From: RYN-428 sp035551995
Lineage (GTDB): Bacteria; Planctomycetota; Phycisphaerae; Tepidisphaerales; Tepidisphaeraceae
Assembly (NCBI GenBank): GCA_035551995.1
Contig: DASZME010000078.1
Span: 9,963 to 73,962, forward strand
Direction: 5' to 3'
DNA: 64,000 bases
This document shows, piece by piece, positions 27,707 to 35,156 of this stretch. The notes beneath the pieces were generated by a model. That model did no database searches. It was not told where the DNA came from and saw only the letters and a list, made by a program, of their open reading frames with translations. The stretch's first letter is position 1, and each line of letters starts with the position of its first letter. The translations under genes were made by a program, and so were the position numbers.

Positions 27707-28147
27707 GCGCGCCCAATGTAGAGTCACCGACTCGACAAAATCCAAAGCGCGCGGCCGATTCGACGGACTTCAGGATCGTTTTACGGCGCGGTGACGGTGA
27801 TGCCTGAAGTATTTCTTCCGTGTCCCGATCTTATCGCGCGCCGTTTCCGCATAGATACTCTCCGACGTTCCACTAAAACAGTTTCGCCCTGGTCATAAGG
27901 GGATAGACATGCCCGGCGGCCGCCAGGAGAGAGGCTGTACGCTCGGCTTGAGGAGACCAGCCATTTCTATGCGCATGTACATAATTCCAGGAAATTTTTT
28001 GCACGCGCGCAGGATAACCATGGTCTTTGCGTATCAAGCATGACGAGTGGTCCCGACCGCCGACCTGAAGGGGGGGCGGCGGTCGGGGCGACTGAGAGCC
28101 ATCGTGTGTTGGGAAAAAGCTGGAATCGAATCGGTCATACTTTTGCG
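27707..28147. other. Gene-free, structured intergenic region
   Basis: These 440 bases between HU and the end of ribD hold no credible gene. They hold several inverted repeats: ACTTCAGG/CCTGAAGT at 27767-27774 and 27803-27810, a possible long-range pairing CTGGTC/GACCAG in 27890-27960, and the strong hairpin at 28052-28087. A non-coding RNA on the plus strand is possible but I recognise no family. Confidence 0.4.
28052..28087. terminator. Strong hairpin downstream of ribD
   Basis: An 11-bp perfect stem, CCCGACCGCCG with CGGCGGTCGGG, encloses a 14-base purine-rich loop. It lies about 60 bases beyond the ribD stop and is a candidate terminator for the dksA-like/lspA/ribD transcript, though no T tract is present. 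Confidence 0.5.
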
Positions 28148-29296
28148 TTACGAGCGGATCATCGCGAGATCCGCCGACGCAAATGGACCGCCGTACGCCC
28201 CCAGGGGATTGAAATATTCGATGAGAGTATCATCGGCGATATTCACCTCCGCGGCCAGCACGGCATTGGACGGAAGGGGCGCCGCCCCTGGCGCCGTCGG
28301 GTCCGAGATCATGATCGGCGAATGGAAAACCCATGCCCGGTCCCACAGTGCCGCCGTCAAAAAACTGGCCGCAAGGGTTGGGCCCGGCTCGATCAGCAGG
28401 TGAGTGATTCCTTGCAGGCCGAGTCGGTGAATCAATTCTTGCAGATTCAATCGGCCAGGCGAATCCGAGGAGATCGCATGAATTTCCACGCCGCATGAAG
28501 CAAGCACGGTTCGCGTTCCCGAGAATTTCGCCGCTTCCTTTGAACAGAACACCTCTACCCTTCCGCGATCCACGGTGCGAACGAGTTGGCTGTCCATGGA
28601 GAGACGCAAATCGCTGTCGAGCACGATCCGGGTCAGCGGCCGGGGCGAGTCGATTCCGCGAGTGGTCAGTAGCGGGTCGTCGGCGACCGCGGTGCCGATG
28701 CCGACGAGAATGGCGTCGCAGCGCCCGCGCAGTTCGTGGATGACGCGATGGGAACTCGAGTTGCTGATTCTGATTCGCGATCCGCCGGGGCCGGCGACTT
28801 TTCCGTCGGCTGTTTGTGCCCACTTCAGCGTGATGTATGGACGGCCCAGCGTCGTGTTGGCGATGAACGGCGCCAGTAGTTGCCGGCATCGGGGATCATC
28901 GGCGACTTGAACATCCACGCCCGCCGCTCGCAACTCACTCGCTCCGCCGCCGTTCACGTGGGGATTGGGATCGAGACATCCGATCACCACTCGGGTCACC
29001 CCCGCGGCAATCAGGGCCGGTATGCACGGCGGCGTTTTTTTGTTGAAGTGGCGACATGGCTCAAGCGTCACATAAGCCGTCGAACCCTCGGGCGATTCCT
29101 CGCATCCGGCCAGCGCGACCACCTCGGCGTGAGGGCCGCCATACAAGGCATGCCAGCCTCGCGAAATGACGCGATCGTTTTTTACGAGGATGCATCCGAC
29201 CATCGGATTCGGCTCGACGCGACCGCGGCCGTTCATCGCAAGCTTGACGGCTCGATGGAGAAATTCACGGTCGGATTCGTCTAACGCGTCAGGCAT
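28148..29296 (-). CDS. ribD: Riboflavin biosynthesis bifunctional deaminase/reductase
   Basis: A 382-residue RibD. The N-terminal deaminase has the zinc site YGGPHAEVVAL (H56, E58) and LEPCRHFNKKTPPC, acting on diaminohydroxyphosphoribosylaminopyrimidine. The C-terminal reductase begins PYITLKWAQTADGKVAG and contains VGIGTAVADDPLLTTR and HLLIEPGPTLAASFL, the NADPH-dependent ribose reduction half. Both steps belong to riboflavin synthesis in the cytoplasm. The ATG at 29296 opens family-like sequence; a TTG ten codons upstream is also possible and no clear ribosome site is seen. It follows lspA and the dksA-like gene on the same strand after 160 bases containing a palindromic repeat. No FMN riboswitch is visible upstream. 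Confidence 0.95.
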   Translation of the reverse strand: MPDALDESDREFLHRAVKLAMNGRGRVEPNPMVGCILVKNDRVISRGWHALYGGPHAEVVALAGCEESPEGSTAYVTLEPCRHFNKKTPPCIPALIAAGVTRVVIGCLDPNPHVNGGGASELRAAGVDVQVADDPRCRQLLAPFIANTTLGRPYITLKWAQTADGKVAGPGGSRIRISNSSSHRVIHELRGRCDAILVGIGTAVADDPLLTTRGIDSPRPLTRIVLDSDLRLSMDSQLVRTVDRGRVEVFCSKEAAKFSGTRTVLASCGVEIHAISSDSPGRLNLQELIHRLGLQGITHLLIEPGPTLAASFLTAALWDRAWVFHSPIMISDPTAPGAAPLPSNAVLAAEVNIADDTLIEYFNPLGAYGGPFASADLAMIRS

Positions 29297-29391
29297 TGTT
29301 AGCACAAAGACCGGCTCACCGTTCAAGGGAATGGGATCGTTTCGAATAACCCGTTAGCATCGCGTCCGGCGAGGGGTGGTCGCCGAACATG

Positions 29392-29428
29392 CCCCGCCGC
29401 AAGCGGGGACGCTAAAGTTCCGCGGAAC
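29392..29428. repeat. Copy of a dispersed GC-rich palindromic repeat
   Basis: CCCCGCCGCAAGCGGGG followed by ACGCTAAA matches, in inverse orientation, the repeat at 38706-38781. The perfect palindrome GTTCCGCGGAAC (29417-29428) is attached to it. Such short palindromes are dispersed in planctomycete intergenic DNA. Confidence 0.6.
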
Positions 29429-29458
29429 CTGAGATAGACGCTGTGAGGGTGCAGTCGG

Positions 29459-30034
29459 CTACCGCCGGCGCCCAGCGGAGCGCGAGCGAGAATCGGAACC
29501 CTGTCCGGACGACTGAAAAAAACTATGCACGATCATGAGCGTCACCCCGACGCAGAGCAGCGAATCGGCGACGTTAAAAATATAGGGAAATACATTCCAC
29601 TTCGGCAACGCGTGAATCATATCGCGGACGAAGCCGAATTTTGCCCGATCATAGAGGTTGCCGAGCACGCCGGCCATCAGCATGCCCAAGACGATCTGAT
29701 AGATCCGCTGGCGGCCGCTCACGGTGAACAGGTAAAAAATGAAAAGAATGGCGCCGGCGGAAACGGTAAGAAACAAAACTCTTTTCCCCTGCCCGACTCC
29801 GAAGACGGCGCCATAATTGGGGATTACCTCAAACTGCAACCAGCCGGGGATGAACGCATACGTTCGCGTCGGGAAATGGATGAGATTGTGCGAATCATAC
29901 CACGGCGGTCCTGCCAGCCGGGCGAATGCGCAGACCTTGGACCACTGATCCAGCGTTACGCCGATCGCTACGGTCAGCGCGAAACACAGCCATGACAGTG
30001 GGGAGGTCACAGCGCTGGAACGACGAGAAGGCAT
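29459..30034 (-). CDS. lspA: Lipoprotein signal peptidase (signal peptidase II)
   Basis: A 191-residue, four-helix inner-membrane aspartyl protease that cuts prolipoprotein signal peptides. Family motifs are present: LDQWSK in the first helix region, IPNYGAVFGVGQGK, GVLGNLYDRAKFGFVRD, and FPYIFNVADSLLCVG, the last two carrying the catalytic aspartates. The C-terminus has an extra basic/serine-rich tail (SDSRSRSAGRRR). It lies 17 bases downstream of the dksA-like gene. At least two lipoproteins in this window (52366-53088 and 60981-61394) would be its substrates. Confidence 0.95.
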   Translation of the reverse strand: MPSRRSSAVTSPLSWLCFALTVAIGVTLDQWSKVCAFARLAGPPWYDSHNLIHFPTRTYAFIPGWLQFEVIPNYGAVFGVGQGKRVLFLTVSAGAILFIFYLFTVSGRQRIYQIVLGMLMAGVLGNLYDRAKFGFVRDMIHALPKWNVFPYIFNVADSLLCVGVTLMIVHSFFQSSGQGSDSRSRSAGRRR

Positions 30035-30051
30035 CGTGATCGGCGGATTGT

Positions 30052-30819
30052 TTACCGGCCGTGCCTTTCCATCTTCCGCTGATATTCAACCGAATATCGT
30101 GCCCATGGCTGATATTCGAGCCGCTCCTTGATGATCGGCTGGCCGGTGCCTTCGCACAGGCCGTAGGTGCCGTTCTTGATCTTCGCCAAGGCGGAGTTGA
30201 TCTCTTTCAGCAGATCGCGCTCTTTTTGGACGAGGCCGAGGGTGAATTCCTGCTCGTAATTGTCGGTGCCCATGTCAGCCATGTGAATGGGGAGGTTGGA
30301 GAGATTGGAACCGCCGCCGCTGCGGAGGGCCTCGCTCTCCATGGAACTCATGTCGCCAATCAGTTCCCGGCGTTTTGCCAGAAGCAGGTCTCGAAGGGAG
30401 TCGAGCTCGCGGGTGGAAAAGCCGGCGGGGTTCTTACCCGGCTTGCCATTCGCCGGCGGCGCCGCGGCAACCATCGGCGCCGGCGATCGTTTTTCGGCGA
30501 CCGGCGGCGCACTTGGCCGGGAAACGACTATTGGCGCCTTGCGAGCGACCGAAGCAGGCTCAACCTTGATTTCGCCTTTCAACTTCGTCTTGAGGAGAGA
30601 CTGGCCGCTTGTCCGGCTGGCGAGAGGGGATTTGACGGTGGACTTGCTCGATGGCCGAACGGCGTTTTTCGCCATCGGTTTTTTTGCGGTCAGGACGGCT
30701 CGCTTCGGGCCTCCCTTGGGGGCAATGTGCGACTTCAGCTTCGACTTGCCCTTCGAAGGCGCCGCGCCACGACCGGACTTGCCGCTCACAGGGGGTGTTT
30801 TTCCAGTTGTCTTCGCCAC
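30052..30819 (-). CDS. DksA/TraR-family protein with degenerate zinc finger and basic head
   Basis: A 255-residue protein. The first 130 residues are a Lys/Ala/Pro-rich disordered region (KGKSKLKSHIAPKGGPKRA and similar). The rest is a DksA-like coiled coil (LRDLLLAKRRELIGDMSSM) with a C-terminal finger remnant YGLCEGTGQPIIKERLEYQP. Only one of the four canonical zinc cysteines remains, a variant seen in other planctomycetes as far as I recall. DksA proteins enter the RNA polymerase secondary channel and tune transcription. The GTG at 30819 has GAGGG six bases upstream. It heads a minus-strand operon with lspA and ribD and is divergent from pheT. Confidence 0.85.
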   Translation of the reverse strand: MAKTTGKTPPVSGKSGRGAAPSKGKSKLKSHIAPKGGPKRAVLTAKKPMAKNAVRPSSKSTVKSPLASRTSGQSLLKTKLKGEIKVEPASVARKAPIVVSRPSAPPVAEKRSPAPMVAAAPPANGKPGKNPAGFSTRELDSLRDLLLAKRRELIGDMSSMESEALRSGGGSNLSNLPIHMADMGTDNYEQEFTLGLVQKERDLLKEINSALAKIKNGTYGLCEGTGQPIIKERLEYQPWARYSVEYQRKMERHGR

Positions 30820-30903
30820 GATGAACCCTCATTCCTTCCGAGAATAGGTTACCGGACCCGCCACAATACCGAACAATCACCTTCCACTAGGAAAAGATCA
30901 CCT

Positions 30904-30933
30904 AATATACCCGCAAAATGGCGCCAACGTCAA
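30904..30933 (-). promoter_or_regulatory. Sigma-70 promoter for the dksA-like/lspA/ribD operon
   Basis: On the minus strand TTGACG (30933-30928) and TATATT (30909-30904) are separated by 18 bases, placed about 85 bases upstream of the GTG start. Confidence 0.65.
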
Positions 30934-30945
30934 CTTTGCCTTCCC

Positions 30946-30973
30946 TTGACGGGCCGCGCCTCCGGGATACATT
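30946..30973 (+). promoter_or_regulatory. Sigma-70 promoter for pheT
   Basis: TTGACG (30946-30951) and TACATT (30968-30973) are separated by 16 bases, about 75 bases upstream of the pheT ATG. It is back to back with the dksA-like promoter. Confidence 0.6.
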
Positions 30974-31049
30974 GCGTGCCTGATCCGCGCGAGGGTTGCA
31001 ACTCATGTACCCGCCGACGGTTCATTCGTGGCCTTCCGCAAGAGAAATC

Positions 31050-33062
31050 ATGAAAATTAGCCTCAATTGGCTTCAGGAATATCTCCCGGGCCCGCTCGAT
31101 CATCATACCGCCGCCGAGGCCCTTACCCATGGCGGGCTGCCCGTCGAGAACTTCGAGCAACAGGGCGATGATACGGTCATCGACGTCGAAGTGACCAGTA
31201 ACCGCAGCGACTGTTTATCTCATGTGGGCGTCGCGCGCGAGTTATCCGCGCTATTGAATCGTGATTTTCGCGACGTCCCGGCGGGTTTCAACGAATCACC
31301 TTCTCCCCAACCGGCGGTTTCGGTCACGATCGAGGCGGCGGATCTTTGTCCCCATTACACCGCCCGCGTCCTCCAAAACGTCAAAATCGCGCCCAGTCCG
31401 CCCTGGCTGGCGCGCCGGCTTGAAGCGGTTGGCGTTCGTCCGATCAATAATGTGGTGGACGTAACCAATTACGTTCTTTTCGAGATGGGCCAGCCGCTTC
31501 ACGCATTTGATTTTGACCGGATGGAGGGGGGACGGGTGATCGTCCGCCGGGCGAAACAGGGAGAAAAGCTGGTGACGATCGACGGCCGGGAACGCGAATT
31601 GAATCCAGAGATGCTGGCGATCGCCGATGCCGTTCGCCCCGCGGCGCTGGCCGGTGTCATGGGCGGCCACGACAGCGAAGTGCGCGAACGAACGGTCAAC
31701 ATCCTCCTGGAATCAGCCCGCTTTGATCCATTGTCGATCCGAAAAACCGCGCGCGGGCTGGCGATGGGAAGCGACAGCTCGTACCGGTTTGAACGCGGCA
31801 TCGATCCGGAGCTTCCGAGAAAAGCCAGCGGGCGCGCGGCCGCACTGATCCTTCAAATCGCAGGCGGCCGGGCGCTCGGCGGAGTAGCCGAAGCGGGCGC
31901 CAGCGGCTGGGCGCCCAAGAAATTGTCGCTTCGCCTGGCAAGACTGAAGCAAGTGCTCGGGATTGATCTGCCGACGTCGGAGGTCGTGGACGCTCTTCGC
32001 CGAGATCATCTGAACCCTGTTTTGCGCAACGACCATGTCGAGTGCAGCATCCCCAGCTATCGGCTCGATCTGAACATCGAAGTGGACCTGATCGAGGAAG
32101 TGGCGCGGATCGCCGGCTACGACAAAGTTCCGGTTCGCGACGAGATCGCCATCCGCCTGACCCAAGCCGATCCCGGCGCCGCCGCGGTCGAAGCGATTCG
32201 TTCGACGCTGGTGGCCGGCGGATATTTCGAGTCGGTCACGTTCAGCTTCGTCAGCGACGCGCTCGCGCATGAATTCATCCCCGCCGAGGCAAGCAAGACA
32301 AAACCGCTGATGCGCGCCGAGCATAGCGTCCGCAAAGCCGACGCCCATCTTCGCCCCAGTATTCTTCCCGGCCTGCTTGAATCGGTCCGGCATAACGAGT
32401 CGGCGGGAGTCGCCGAGCCGCGGCTTTTCGAGATCGGCTCGACATTCTGGAACGACTCGGCCGCGAAACCGGTGGAACGGCGTTGCGTCGCCCTCGTCGG
32501 CGCCGGGGAACTCTCGGGCGTACGCGGCGTGATCGAGACGACGCTGAGCCGTCTCAATTCGACCAAATCCGTCAAAGTAATCCCCGATATCCGCGCCGGC
32601 TTTTCCCGCGGCGCCTGCGGCCGGATCGAATGGGGCGGCCAGGCGATCGGTTTTTTGGGAAAAGTAGACCGGGCGGTGGCCGAAAAAATATCCCTTCGCG
32701 AAACTCCGTCCGCCGCCGAACTGGAGCTCGAGCCGTTGCTCGCGGGAATGCTGGCGACGCCACAGCTTGCCCCCCTGCCAAAATTCCCGGCCATCCGCCG
32801 TGATCTGTCGCTGGTCGTTCCCGAACCGACGCGCTTTGAGAAAATCGAGTCTCTCATCCACGGCCAAAATCCGCCGAACATGCAGGAATTGCAGTATGTG
32901 ACGACTTATCGCGGAAAACCGCTGGAGAAGGGGCAAAAGAGCGTGACGGTCACCCTGGTGTTTCGCTCCCCGATTCAAACGCTGACCAGCGACGTCGTAG
33001 ACGCCGCGGTGCAGCGTGTGGTGGACGCGGCGAAAAAGCAAGGCTGGATTCAAAGAGTCTGA
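31050..33062 (+). CDS. pheT: Phenylalanyl-tRNA synthetase beta chain lacking the tRNA-binding insertion
   Basis: A 670-residue PheT. It starts MKISLNWLQEYLPGPLD (B1), then runs directly from PVENFEQQGDD into TVIDVEVTSNRSDCLSH (B3/B4). The roughly 110-residue EMAP/OB-fold tRNA-binding domain that normally lies between these parts is missing, which explains the short length compared with about 790-800 residues in E. coli. B5 (LRLARLKQVLGIDLPTSEV), the catalytic-like core, and the FDX-ACB anticodon-binding domain (FPAIRRDLSLVVPEP) are intact. It pairs with PheS to charge tRNA-Phe; pheS is not adjacent. AAGAG precedes the ATG by five bases. It has its own promoter. Confidence 0.95.
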   Translation: MKISLNWLQEYLPGPLDHHTAAEALTHGGLPVENFEQQGDDTVIDVEVTSNRSDCLSHVGVARELSALLNRDFRDVPAGFNESPSPQPAVSVTIEAADLCPHYTARVLQNVKIAPSPPWLARRLEAVGVRPINNVVDVTNYVLFEMGQPLHAFDFDRMEGGRVIVRRAKQGEKLVTIDGRERELNPEMLAIADAVRPAALAGVMGGHDSEVRERTVNILLESARFDPLSIRKTARGLAMGSDSSYRFERGIDPELPRKASGRAAALILQIAGGRALGGVAEAGASGWAPKKLSLRLARLKQVLGIDLPTSEVVDALRRDHLNPVLRNDHVECSIPSYRLDLNIEVDLIEEVARIAGYDKVPVRDEIAIRLTQADPGAAAVEAIRSTLVAGGYFESVTFSFVSDALAHEFIPAEASKTKPLMRAEHSVRKADAHLRPSILPGLLESVRHNESAGVAEPRLFEIGSTFWNDSAAKPVERRCVALVGAGELSGVRGVIETTLSRLNSTKSVKVIPDIRAGFSRGACGRIEWGGQAIGFLGKVDRAVAEKISLRETPSAAELELEPLLAGMLATPQLAPLPKFPAIRRDLSLVVPEPTRFEKIESLIHGQNPPNMQELQYVTTYRGKPLEKGQKSVTVTLVFRSPIQTLTSDVVDAAVQRVVDAAKKQGWIQRV

Positions 33063-33080
33063 TCCCGCGGAGATTCTACA

Positions 33081-33103
33081 TTCGGATCGCGGTTCGGATC
33101 GCG
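33081..33103 (+). repeat. Short tandem repeat, two 12-base units
   Basis: TTCGGATCGCG occurs twice with a 12-base period between pheT and the ABC transporter gene. Function unknown. Confidence 0.5.
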
Positions 33104-33170
33104 TCCATTAAATTGGTCGTTTGGCGGACCGTCGCCCCGATGGCGGCGAGAATGGAAGTAAAGGTTTTAA

Positions 33171-35006
33171 TTGCATATTTCCTCGTCCACCAACGCCCCT
33201 CCTTCTACGATGTCCGCGCTCAGCGCCTACGTCCGTGCCGCTCGCTACTTTCGGAGGGACCTGGGTAAGATTATTTTCTCCACCCTGCTCGTCGGGCTCA
33301 CCACGATAGCCGGCCTCGCCCAACCTTTTCCTCTGGCGATCCTGATCGATTCGGTCCTGATGCACAAGAAGAATGTGCCATGGCCCCACCGGCTTTTTCT
33401 GCACATCGCGCCCGGGAGCGTCGTCGGCCAAATCATCCTGCTTTCGGCTTTCACCCTGATCCTGCGCCTCGTGCAGGAGTTGATCGGCCTCTGGCAAGGC
33501 TACTACAAAATCGTCATCGGCTACAACGGCCTGCTCCGCGTCCGTTGCGATCTGTACCGCAAACTACAAGCGCTTAGTCTCGCCTACCATCGCGCCCGGC
33601 CCCAGGGCGACGCTATCTATCGTCTTAGCTATGACAGCGTCGGCATCCTGAACGCCTTCAACGTCATGCAGGCTACCTTCGTCAACTCGATCATCCTCGT
33701 CTGCATGTCGGCGATCATGCTCGCGATGAATTGGAAACTCGGCCTGATCGCGATGGCGGTCATGCCCGTTCTCTATGGAACGATCAAGTATTACGGCCGC
33801 ATCCTGACAGCCGCGGCCAGACGCGCCGCCGAAGTCGATTCACAACTCACCTCGATCGTTCAGCGTTCGGTCACCTCCATCAGCCTCGTGCAATCCTTCG
33901 GCCGCGAGGAACACGAATTCGACCGCTTCCACGACTCAGTTAAAAACTTCACCGGCGCCTCGATCCGAATGCACATGCATTCGATGCTCTACTGGCTGGT
34001 CATCGGAACCGCTTTCGGCTTTGGTCTTGCCGTCATCTTCGGCGTCGGCGGTTACATGGCCTATTCCGATCCGCAGAAATTTACCATCGGCGAACTCTGG
34101 ATCTTTCTGCAATACACGCTGGTCAATCTGTATGATCCTCTCTTTAAACTCAGCGGCAGCGGCGCCGACCTCCGCAAGAACATGGCCAACATGCTCCGTT
34201 GCTATGAAGTCCTCGATACCCCGACGGACATCAAGGACTCCCCCAACGCCATCGCGCTGAAAGTCGAATCCCGCATCGTCGCATTCGACCGCGTGAGCTT
34301 CGCCTACGGCAACGGCCCCCCCGTCCTGCGCGACCTGAGCGTGACGATCAATCCGGGGGAAATGATCGCCTTCGTCGGCCCCAGCGGCGTCGGGAAATCG
34401 AGCCTTCTCAGCCTGCTTCCCCGCTTCTATGACCCAACCACCGGCGCCATCCGCCTCGACGATCACGACATTCGCGGAATCAAACTCCGCGACCTCCGCA
34501 AACACATCGCGTTGGTCCTTCAGGATGCGCTCATCCTCCCGACCAGCGTGTCGGAAAACATCGCCTACGGAAAGCCCGACGCCACCCCCGCCCAAATCCG
34601 CCGCGCGGCGGACCTTTCCGGCGCCGGCGCCTTTATCGAATCGCTCCCGCAGGGATACGACACCATTCTCAACGAAGGCGGCAACAACCTTTCCGGCGGC
34701 CAGCGCCAACGCCTGAGCATCGCGCGCGCCCTGGCCACCGAGGCGCCGATCCTCGTCCTCGACGAGCCGACCAGCGCGCTCGATCCGCTCAACGAGCAAA
34801 TGATTACCGAAACCCTTCGCGACCTAAAACGCGTGCGGACCATGATCCTGGTGAGTCATCGCCTCAGCACCGTCAGTGATTGCGATCGAATCTATGTGAT
34901 GGACGACGGGCGGATCATCGAGCACGGGAGCCATGATGAATTGCTCGCCTTGAGAGGCGCATACTATCAAATGGCAAGACACCAGATGAAACTGGAAGAA
35001 GCGTAG
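33171..35006 (+). CDS. ABC exporter, fused membrane and ATPase domains (MsbA-like)
   Basis: A 611-residue half-transporter that would work as a homodimer. Six membrane helices lie in residues 30-320; the ATPase domain follows with Walker A VGPSGVGKSS (about 403-412), Q-loop VLQDALILPTS, signature NNLSGGQRQRLSIA, Walker B ILVLDEPTSALD and H-loop VSHRLSTVSD. The family exports lipids, lipid A, peptides or drugs; the cargo here is unknown. The start is uncertain: TTG at 33171 has AAAGG six bases upstream, while ATG at 33210 matches the usual N-terminus but has no ribosome site. It lies about 110 bases after pheT with no terminator between. Confidence 0.93.
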   Translation: MHISSSTNAPPSTMSALSAYVRAARYFRRDLGKIIFSTLLVGLTTIAGLAQPFPLAILIDSVLMHKKNVPWPHRLFLHIAPGSVVGQIILLSAFTLILRLVQELIGLWQGYYKIVIGYNGLLRVRCDLYRKLQALSLAYHRARPQGDAIYRLSYDSVGILNAFNVMQATFVNSIILVCMSAIMLAMNWKLGLIAMAVMPVLYGTIKYYGRILTAAARRAAEVDSQLTSIVQRSVTSISLVQSFGREEHEFDRFHDSVKNFTGASIRMHMHSMLYWLVIGTAFGFGLAVIFGVGGYMAYSDPQKFTIGELWIFLQYTLVNLYDPLFKLSGSGADLRKNMANMLRCYEVLDTPTDIKDSPNAIALKVESRIVAFDRVSFAYGNGPPVLRDLSVTINPGEMIAFVGPSGVGKSSLLSLLPRFYDPTTGAIRLDDHDIRGIKLRDLRKHIALVLQDALILPTSVSENIAYGKPDATPAQIRRAADLSGAGAFIESLPQGYDTILNEGGNNLSGGQRQRLSIARALATEAPILVLDEPTSALDPLNEQMITETLRDLKRVRTMILVSHRLSTVSDCDRIYVMDDGRIIEHGSHDELLALRGAYYQMARHQMKLEEA

Positions 35007-35156
35007 ATCCGCCATCCTTGCGGGCGGTATAATCCGATCAACCCGCGCCTGCGCCGTCGCCGACCGATAAAAAACCGCCAGGCTCACCTGCCTCAGCTCA
35101 AAACTGTTGCATTCTCCCCGCCATCTATTCGATGGTTTCCGTGGAGGACTGCACGA

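Noticed and set aside
27930..27965. Partial B12-box-like sequence (GAGGAGACCAGCC)
   Set aside because: The other conserved parts of a cobalamin riboswitch are not found, and no cobalamin gene follows.
28040..28498. Plus-strand frame overlapping the end of ribD
   Set aside because: Overlaps ribD on the other strand and crosses the strong hairpin; no protein features.
29297..29458. FMN riboswitch upstream of ribD
   Set aside because: None of the RFN element's conserved boxes is seen; ribD is internal to an operon here.
31713..33053. 446-codon open frame opposite pheT
   Set aside because: Fully inside a clear pheT in the opposite strand; no family features.
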